Origin: Bryobacteraceae bacterium
GTDB taxonomy: Bacteria; Acidobacteriota; Terriglobia; Bryobacterales; Bryobacteraceae
NCBI GenBank assembly: GCA_030041035.1
Contig: JASHOO010000034.1
Span: 1-32,546 of the forward strand
Direction of reading: 5' to 3'
Length of the DNA stretch: 32,546 bases
The translations under genes were made by a program, and so were the position numbers. Shown one piece after another: positions 27,563-32,546 of the stretch (the stretch's first letter is position 1; every line of letters starts with the position of its first letter). The notes under the pieces were generated by a model. That model had not been told where the DNA came from and ran no database searches. It saw only the letters and a list, made by a program, of their open reading frames with translations.

Positions 27563-28676
27563 ATCTTCCATACTGAATCAGCCGATTGCGGTGGCGATGA
27601 GCGGTGGCGTCGATAGTTCGACGGTCGCCGCCCTGTTAGTCGCCCGCGGTCACTCCGTCGTCGGCCTTACCATGCAGCTCTGGAATCAGCGCCGCCTTCC
27701 CGAACTGGCTGCCGACGGCGGCACGGGCCGCTGCTGTTCGCTCGATGATGTTTACGATGCGCGGCGGGTGGCTGAGCAGCTCGGCATCCCGTACTATGTG
27801 GTGAATTTCGAGGCCGAGTTCGAGCGCCAGGTGGTCGAGCCTTTTCTGTCAGAATATTTGGCTGGCCGCACCCCCATTCCGTGCACGCTGTGCAATAACT
27901 TCATCAAGTTCGACCGCTTTATTGATATGGCCCAAGGCGTTGGTGCTGCGGAAATCGCCACCGGCCATTACGCTCGCATTACACGCGACCTTTCTACAGG
28001 CCGCTACCAATTGCGCAAGGCCGCCGACTGCGGCAAGGACCAGACCTACTTTTTGTTCGGTCTCACACAATCCCAACTCGCTCGCACGCTATTTCCCCTC
28101 GGCGAAATGACGAAATCCGAAGTGCGCGCACTGGCCGAAAGCATGGGCCTAGCTGTAGCCGCCAAGCAGGATAGCCAGGAGATCTGCTTCGTACCCAATG
28201 GCGATTATGGCGCATTTCTGGATGCCTATCTGCGCTCCAAGGGCCGTGAACGGGCCGTGGAACGCGGCGAAATCGTGACCACCGGCGGCCGGACGGTGGG
28301 GACGCATACCGGCGTACATCACTTTACGGTTGGCCAGCGACGCGGCCTGGGAATTGCTACCGGCGAGCCGCTTTATGTGATTTCGACCGATGCCGCCACC
28401 CAGCGTGTTGTCGTGGGCTCCAATGAGGAGCTACTGCGCGCGCGCCTTGCCGCCAACAAAGTGAATTGGGTTTCATGGCCTGGCCTCCCTGCTTCCGCAC
28501 GCGCGCAGGTGAAGGTGCGCAACAAGCACGTGGCTGCGCCGGCCACACTCCATCCGACTGCCTGGCCAGACCGCGTCGAAGTGCATTTCGATGAGCCGCA
28601 GCGCGCCGTAACGCCCGGCCAAGCTGCCGTGTTTTACGACAGCGATTTGGTTCTCGGCGGCGGATGGATAGAATGA
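27549..28676 (+). CDS. mnmA: tRNA-specific 2-thiouridylase MnmA
   Basis: MnmA thiolates U34 of tRNA(Lys), tRNA(Glu) and tRNA(Gln) with ATP and a persulfide sulfur donor. The 375-aa product has the PP-loop VAMSGGVDSSTVAALL (residues 15-30), LCNNFIKF with C112 and C115, the ATGHYARI block, and the catalytic partner C213 in SQEICFVPNGDYGAFL. The C-terminal region has the HHFTVGQRRGLGIA segment and beta-barrel domain. Having CxxC rather than a single Cys at 112-115 may matter for Fe-S or persulfide chemistry. ATG 27549 overlaps the desulfurase by 14 nt; ATG 27555 is an alternative. The neighbouring acyltransferase follows after 7 nt. Confidence 0.96.
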   Translation: MPMRESSILNQPIAVAMSGGVDSSTVAALLVARGHSVVGLTMQLWNQRRLPELAADGGTGRCCSLDDVYDARRVAEQLGIPYYVVNFEAEFERQVVEPFLSEYLAGRTPIPCTLCNNFIKFDRFIDMAQGVGAAEIATGHYARITRDLSTGRYQLRKAADCGKDQTYFLFGLTQSQLARTLFPLGEMTKSEVRALAESMGLAVAAKQDSQEICFVPNGDYGAFLDAYLRSKGRERAVERGEIVTTGGRTVGTHTGVHHFTVGQRRGLGIATGEPLYVISTDAATQRVVVGSNEELLRARLAANKVNWVSWPGLPASARAQVKVRNKHVAAPATLHPTAWPDRVEVHFDEPQRAVTPGQAAVFYDSDLVLGGGWIE

Positions 28677-28683
28677 CGGTTTC

Positions 28684-29616
28684 ATGCGCTCCCGCTCGCG
28701 GCTGCGCGATGCCGCCGAATATGCGCTCGCTCTGTTGGCGCTAGGCTCGCTCGCTTACACTCCCCTTGGCGTGTCGCGTCGCCTGGCGCGATGCCACACT
28801 TGGCTGCTCGATCTTGCCCTGCCGCGTCTCCGCCGCGTAGCCATGGCAAATCTGTCCATGGCCCTTCCCGCCCTGAGCCGTCAGGAGCACGCGCGTATCG
28901 TGGACGGCATTTTCCGGTCCATCGCCCGCCTGCTCGTCACGTTCGCGCGTTTCCCGCGCCTGGATCGCAGCAACATCGGCCAATGGATACGTTATGACGG
29001 CTTCGAACATTTCGAGCAGGCCCGCCGTCGCGGCAAGGGCGTGCTCTTTGCCACGGCACACCTCGGTAACTGGGAGCTGAGCGCCTTCGCGCATGCTCTA
29101 CTCGCTGAGCCGATGTACGTTGTGGTTCGCCCACTGGACAACCCGCTCATCGACAAACTGGTCGCGCACAGACGCTCCATGTCCGGCAACCTCGTCATCG
29201 AGAAGAAAGACTTTGCGCGTGTTATTCTGCAAGCCCTCGCCGCCAACCGGGCAGTTGGCATTCTGATCGATCAGAACGCGTCCCTCGATATGGGCGTATT
29301 CGTGGATTTCTTTGGTGTCCCCGCCTGTGCGGGAGTTGGTTTCGCCCGCCTGGCTGCTCACACCGGAGCCGCCGTCATTCCCGGCTTCGCGCTCTGGTCG
29401 GAGGCAGAGCAGAAATTCATCCTGCGCTTCTATCCCGAAGTGCTGATCTCGGGTGACGTGCAGGTGGATACCGCGCGCATCCATGCCGTCTTGGAGCGTG
29501 TGATCCGCGAATCTCCCGATCAGTGGCTCTGGATCCACCGCCGCTGGAAAACGCGCCCTCCGGGCGAACCGCCGCCCGCGCCTGAGAACACCAACCGCAC
29601 GTCTACGATATACTGA
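28684..29616 (+). CDS. LpxL/HtrB-like lysophospholipid (lipid A) acyltransferase
   Basis: Family members transfer a fatty acyl chain to lipid A precursors at the inner membrane. The 310-aa product has a hydrophobic N-terminus (ALALLALGSLAYTPLG, a likely membrane anchor), and the catalytic HxxxxE motif as HLGNWE (H126, E131). It also has the conserved LIDQNASLDMGVFVDFFGVPA and the C-terminal QWLWIHRRWKTRP. It supports a Gram-negative (diderm) envelope. Whether lipid A is really the substrate is not known. It lies 7 nt after mnmA. The final codons overlap the 3' end of the integrase frame on the other strand by 14 nt, and the tRNA-Ala gene begins 14 nt later. Confidence 0.9.
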   Translation: MRSRSRLRDAAEYALALLALGSLAYTPLGVSRRLARCHTWLLDLALPRLRRVAMANLSMALPALSRQEHARIVDGIFRSIARLLVTFARFPRLDRSNIGQWIRYDGFEHFEQARRRGKGVLFATAHLGNWELSAFAHALLAEPMYVVVRPLDNPLIDKLVAHRRSMSGNLVIEKKDFARVILQALAANRAVGILIDQNASLDMGVFVDFFGVPACAGVGFARLAAHTGAAVIPGFALWSEAEQKFILRFYPEVLISGDVQVDTARIHAVLERVIRESPDQWLWIHRRWKTRPPGEPPPAPENTNRTSTIY

Positions 29617-30889
29617 GTAAACAAGTCCGTGGGCCTGTGGCGCAGTTGGGAGCGCGCTTCCATGGCATGGAAGAGGTCGTGAGTTCGAATCTCACCAGGT
29701 CCACCACTTTATCACTCTGATTCTCTTGGACTTGCACGCCGCATTTTTTCGCGTGCCATATACGTGCCAAAAGATCAGAAATCCGAGCTTGCCGGCCGAC
29801 GCTCCACTTCGCGTAATGCTTGCGCACAATGGCCTCAGTGTCGCCCAGAATATCGGCCGCCTCTTCGAACGTACCCCCCATTTCGAGGATCTCCGTGGCG
29901 AGCGTGTGTCTGAACCGATGAGAGCATGCACCCTCGACGCCTGAGGCGGCGTAGACGGCTTCAAGCGTACGTCGGGCGTCCCTGATTGCGGCCTGCGTTC
30001 CACCGTTGCCGCTCCAAAAGAAATAACGGCATTGGGCATCGTTACCGGCGCCGCGGGGTATTGGCAGAATGTCGAGTGCAGCCTGTAAAGCTGCGTGCAC
30101 TGGCAACCTGACCGGCTTACCGTTCTTCGTGGTGCGCACAAAGATCTCACCATTGCGAACGCGGTCCTTTTCCAATGCGGCCACGTCTGAAATTCGCAAC
30201 GCTGTGTAGCGCAGCAGTAGCACCATCGCCCGCGCCCGTAAACGCTCATAGGCGCTCCGGCCGATCGCATCACACGCCGCGATGATCTTGGCGACCTCAT
30301 TGGGTTCATATGGCTCCCGGTCAGCCGGCTTGAGATTTTTCGGCATCTGAACCTTGTCGGCCCAGCTTCTCAGAATCCATTCGTTGTCGAGGCAGAACCG
30401 GAAGAAATGCCGCAGTGTCCCCAGCTCTTTTGTCCATGTTCGAGCACCAATGCCACGCACAGATCGAAACGCGTTCAACGCCTCCAGATCAACCTGATCA
30501 ACCGTGGCCGTACCGCGGCCAACCAGGAACGCTTCGAGGTTTCGAAGGGTTGCTTTCCGACTCGTTCGCGTTCCCCAGGAGGCGTCCTGATGGGCACTAT
30601 GATAAGACTCAATCGCGGCTGAAATCGCACGAGTATGCCGTGGGCATCGGCCGCGCGCCACCAATTCCGTACAACCTGGTTGCGCGCATTCCCGAAGCCC
30701 GTAGGCGGGGTCTTCGATCCTTGCGAGGTTCCTGGTCGCACGCGCCCAGTCGCGCGTATTCATGCTCTGGCGAACGCGCTTGCCATCTATGTCGCCATCG
30801 CACCAGATTGGGCACTGGCATTTGATCCAGTTACGGCCCTTGGATCTCTTTGGGCATTTGCGCTCGTGGCGCCGCCAAAGACTGAGCAT
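29603..30889 (-). CDS. Tyrosine-family site-specific integrase, frame runs into the tRNA
   Basis: The 428-aa frame encodes a phage-type tyrosine recombinase. Catalytic residues are R232 (TALRISD), K255 (TTKNGK), H324 and R327 (SHRFRH), and Y359 (RKHYAKW); the usual second His is replaced by Asp in LGDTEA. Residues about 90-190 form a core-binding domain. Two Cys clusters precede it: KCPKRSKGRNWIKCQCPIWC (C12, C24, C26, C30) and C68-C73-C82-H85 (CAQPGC...GRCPRH), suggesting zinc sites. From about residue 395 the frame reads antisense through the tRNA and then 28 nt of flanking chromosome, so VVDLVRFELTTSS is tRNA-derived. The real tail may differ in the excised form. Start ATG 30889 follows the HTH gene after 2 nt. 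Confidence 0.93.
   Translation of the reverse strand: MLSLWRRHERKCPKRSKGRNWIKCQCPIWCDGDIDGKRVRQSMNTRDWARATRNLARIEDPAYGLRECAQPGCTELVARGRCPRHTRAISAAIESYHSAHQDASWGTRTSRKATLRNLEAFLVGRGTATVDQVDLEALNAFRSVRGIGARTWTKELGTLRHFFRFCLDNEWILRSWADKVQMPKNLKPADREPYEPNEVAKIIAACDAIGRSAYERLRARAMVLLLRYTALRISDVAALEKDRVRNGEIFVRTTKNGKPVRLPVHAALQAALDILPIPRGAGNDAQCRYFFWSGNGGTQAAIRDARRTLEAVYAASGVEGACSHRFRHTLATEILEMGGTFEEAADILGDTEAIVRKHYAKWSVGRQARISDLLARIWHAKKCGVQVQENQSDKVVDLVRFELTTSSMPWKRAPNCATGPRTCLLSIS
29631..29706 (+). tRNA. tRNA-Ala (anticodon GGC)
   Basis: The 76-nt sequence folds into a cloverleaf. The acceptor arm is GGGCCTG with CAGGTCC (one G-U pair), followed by A and an encoded CCA. The anticodon arm is CTTCC-ATGGCAT-GGAAG, with GGC at positions 34-36, reading GCC codons. 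The T arm is GTGAG-TTCGAAT-CTCAC. The D arm is GCGC-AGTTGGGA-GCGC. It sits at the boundary between the core genes and the integrated element and is the probable attachment target. The gene is intact. Confidence 0.96.
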
Positions 30890-30891
30890 GG

Positions 30892-31107
30892 CTATTTCGT
30901 CCGCTCCTCGTACACTTTACAAGCCAGCCTGTAGGGAATCCGAAGCTCCACCCGTTGCCGTCCGCGCTTGCCAGTCTCCGACAGTTTCAGAACTCCAGGA
31001 AGATCCTGAAACCACCGGACGATCGTATCACGGCTAACACCCCAGAGCTCCGCGTAGAACTGCGGCGAATAGTGTTGATCGATATTAACTAGCGCCGGCG
31101 CTTGCAT
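30892..31107 (-). CDS. Small HTH DNA-binding protein, candidate excisionase
   Basis: The 71-aa product has a helix-turn-helix with MerR/excisionase-like features (SPQFYAELWGVSRDTIVRWFQ, residues about 14-34) and a C-terminal wing-like segment (RQRVELRIPYRLACKVYEE). It lies directly upstream of the integrase on the same strand with 2 nt between stop and start. A strong GAGGTGGG lies 4 nt before its ATG. Position and size fit a recombination directionality factor or a regulator of the integrase. The first is likely, but not shown. Confidence 0.75.
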   Translation of the reverse strand: MQAPALVNIDQHYSPQFYAELWGVSRDTIVRWFQDLPGVLKLSETGKRGRQRVELRIPYRLACKVYEERTK

Positions 31108-31156
31108 TTATCCCACCTCGTAGCCAGTAGTTCTCCGCATGATTCCTCTTCTCTTC

Positions 31157-32546
31157 TCAACGGCCTCGACCACGACCCGGTTCTCGCGCGCGCTCGTGAA
31201 GGTCGCGCTGGTGTATTGGAGTCGCCGCCGCCCTTCGAACGGCCCCGTGATAGCGACCCAGCCAGCCACCCCATCCATCCTCAACTGGGGCCATTCCACT
31301 TTGAATTTGCAAGCGCCCGGTCTCTTCCAGAAGACGTTCGTTGTTCAGAACCTTTTCAGAATGTCCCAACTCCTCGACCTCAAGCAGCGGCCGCCCGTTC
31401 TCGAACAGCTTGCGCAGACGCACGAACCTGTTGGCGCGCAGGCCGCCGCGTCCGCGTGCCTCGGCCATCTGAGGCGTGTGATAGATGCAGTGCACCTTGG
31501 CGTTGGTGCCCTCCAGCATCATGAAGCTGCGACCGGTCGCTTCATCTTCGCCGTGCACCAGGATTCTGCCCTCGAGTGTTGTGCAATTGCGGAGGTCGAA
31601 CATGACCAGTGGCAATCGCGTGTCCGATACGGGCACGCCGTGAGCGGCTAGACTCTTTTGCCGATCTCCGAGGTGCTGCATCGCTCGTAGTGCGGTTTCG
31701 AAATCCCGGCGCACCAGCCATTGGTCGAGCCCAGCGGTTTCGGCCAGTCCCATGCTCTCCAGCGTCCTGAGACGCGCAACTGCGTACTGGTTTCGCGGAT
31801 GCGCCGAATTCCTGCTGACCTGGAAATGCGAGGACTCACCTTCTGTCGGCTTGTCCCGAGCAATGGACTGGTCCAGCGACGTGAACCTGTGCTGCGATAC
31901 TTCGCGGCGCTGGGCTTCGGCGATATCCCGTTGCGTGCGATACCCGAGCTGTCGGGTGCACAGATCCTCAGCGATGCTGCGAATGCCGTGCTTGACGTAA
32001 TCGCGCTCGAGACGGAAAGATTTTCCGTTCTCGCGAACGCCGCGCAGTGCAATGTGAACGTGCGGATTATCGGTATCGAAGTGCGACACGGCAACCCAAT
32101 CGGGACGCGTATCGAGATCCCGTGTCATGCGCTTCATCAAGTCGCGGGTCAGTTGCGTCAGGTCGATCTTGTCTCCGAACTCCGGCGATACGATGATTTT
32201 CCACACGCGCTCATCGCCGGCCAACTGCCACTCGTCGAGACGAGCGGCGATGTTGATCCCGCGCTCCGTGGCGTCAAACCCGGCCTCAACCGCACGCCCC
32301 TGGCTGGCGCTCTCACGGGCGATGTAGCGGCCGTGCGCCTTCCATTGCCCGCGAGTGGCATTCTACGCGTACATCACGCGAACGGCGCACCGCTGATTGT
32401 ACGGGCGAGACGGAACCGGGCGCCGTGTCCGCGGCTTGCGCTGTTGTGCACGCAGTTCTCGGATATAGCGACGGATCAGGAGGTAGGTAGAGCACCAAGC
32501 TCTGGGTGAACTGGCTTGTCGACCACGTGTCTTCCGGGGATTAAGC
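31157..32546 (-). pseudogene. DUF3363-type relaxase with an in-frame amber codon; 5' end off the window
   Basis: The ORF track shows 355 aa from a TTG at 32224, but homologous coding runs on upstream in the same frame. It reads GQWKAHGRYIARESASQG and GFDATERGINIAARLDEWQ before the listed start. The block RCAVRVMYA precedes them, separated by a single TAG (32365-32363) where Lys is usual. Upstream, the frame is open to the edge (LIRRYIRELRAQQRK). The MOBP-like motif III HFDTDNPHVHIALRG is present, and the C-terminus has the DUF3363 features RPLLEVEELG and EDGWGGWLGRY. These proteins nick oriT and start conjugative transfer. The lesion is one base from AAG; no other break is seen. A TTG restart would lose the Tyr in HGRYIARE, the probable nicking residue. 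Confidence 0.75.

Larger units (their letters stand above)
29707..32546. mobile_element. Left end of an integrated element at tRNA-Ala (attL in the tRNA 3' part)
   Basis: A tyrosine integrase adjoining a tRNA, followed by an HTH protein and a relaxase, is the usual left end of an integrative mobilisable or conjugative element. The likely core site is the 3' end of the tRNA (T arm to CCA). No second copy of GAGTTCGAATCTCACC is visible from 29,707 to 32,546, so the far end lies outside the window. The boundary is inferred from gene content. Confidence 0.75.

Noticed and set aside
30415-30934. Plus-strand ORFs opposite the integrase (136, 99 and 91 aa)
   Set aside because: They lie antisense to the integrase N-terminal region and show no domain or ribosome site.
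31108-31299. 63-aa minus-strand ORF overlapping the relaxase 3' end, ending at the HTH gene start
   Set aside because: It is open and abuts the HTH start codon, but 143 nt overlap the well-conserved relaxase C-terminus (WGGWLGRY) in another frame. It has no good ribosome site or known domain.
31721-32509. 262-aa plus-strand ORF opposite the relaxase
   Set aside because: It is the antisense shadow of the relaxase frame, which carries recognisable relaxase motifs.
1-32546. CRISPR arrays, rRNA genes, insertion sequences and riboswitches
   Set aside because: No regularly spaced repeats, rRNA sequence, transposase frame or recognisable riboswitch was seen when reading both strands. In particular, no TPP riboswitch was seen near yjbQ and no purine riboswitch upstream of purQ.

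Overview
The window looks like a chromosomal segment of a GC-rich, diderm, aerobic bacterium, most likely an acidobacterium of the Solibacter/Bryobacter kind. This is an inference from gene content and style: tightly packed short operons, a fused DciA-GatC-GatA overlap chain, a lipid A-type acyltransferase, Mn-type superoxide dismutase, AcnA-type aconitase, and exported hypothetical proteins of types common there. No ribosomal RNA is present, so the phylum is not proven.

Left edge to about 2.8 kb is accessory. A truncated HTH-cupin regulator (minus strand, GTG start, absent from the ORF track) is divergent from an epoxide hydrolase, and a 25-bp perfect palindrome sits over the promoter between them. 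After a 340-bp gene-poor stretch comes an aldo/keto reductase-fold protein that has lost all four catalytic residues. From 2.8 to 7 kb lie an exported S1/P1 nuclease, a YjbQ protein, a DUF2203 protein, an amino acid permease and Maf.

From 7 to 29.6 kb is mainly core housekeeping: dciA-gatC-gatA, sodA, purQ-purL-purF (no purS beside them), an exported DUF3108/SGNH-hydrolase pair, argS, acnA, a small membrane protein, fabI with an exported Gfo/Idh/MocA protein, recG-rsmD, a SAM hydrolase (SAM hydroxide adenosyltransferase), a cysteine desulfurase overlapping mnmA (sulfur delivery to tRNA 2-thiouridine), and an LpxL/HtrB-like acyltransferase.

At 29,631 a tRNA-Ala(GGC) gene marks the boundary of an integrated element that runs off the right edge. 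Its genes read leftward toward the tRNA: a relaxase of the DUF3363 type, a small HTH protein (candidate excisionase), and a tyrosine integrase whose reading frame runs antisense through the tRNA. The relaxase frame is open to the window edge but carries one in-frame amber codon between two well-conserved N-terminal blocks, so the element may be non-mobilisable, or the codon may be read through. I found no clearly new system. The most notable items are the amber relaxase, the tRNA-encoded integrase tail, the catalytically empty AKR-fold protein and the palindromic operator.
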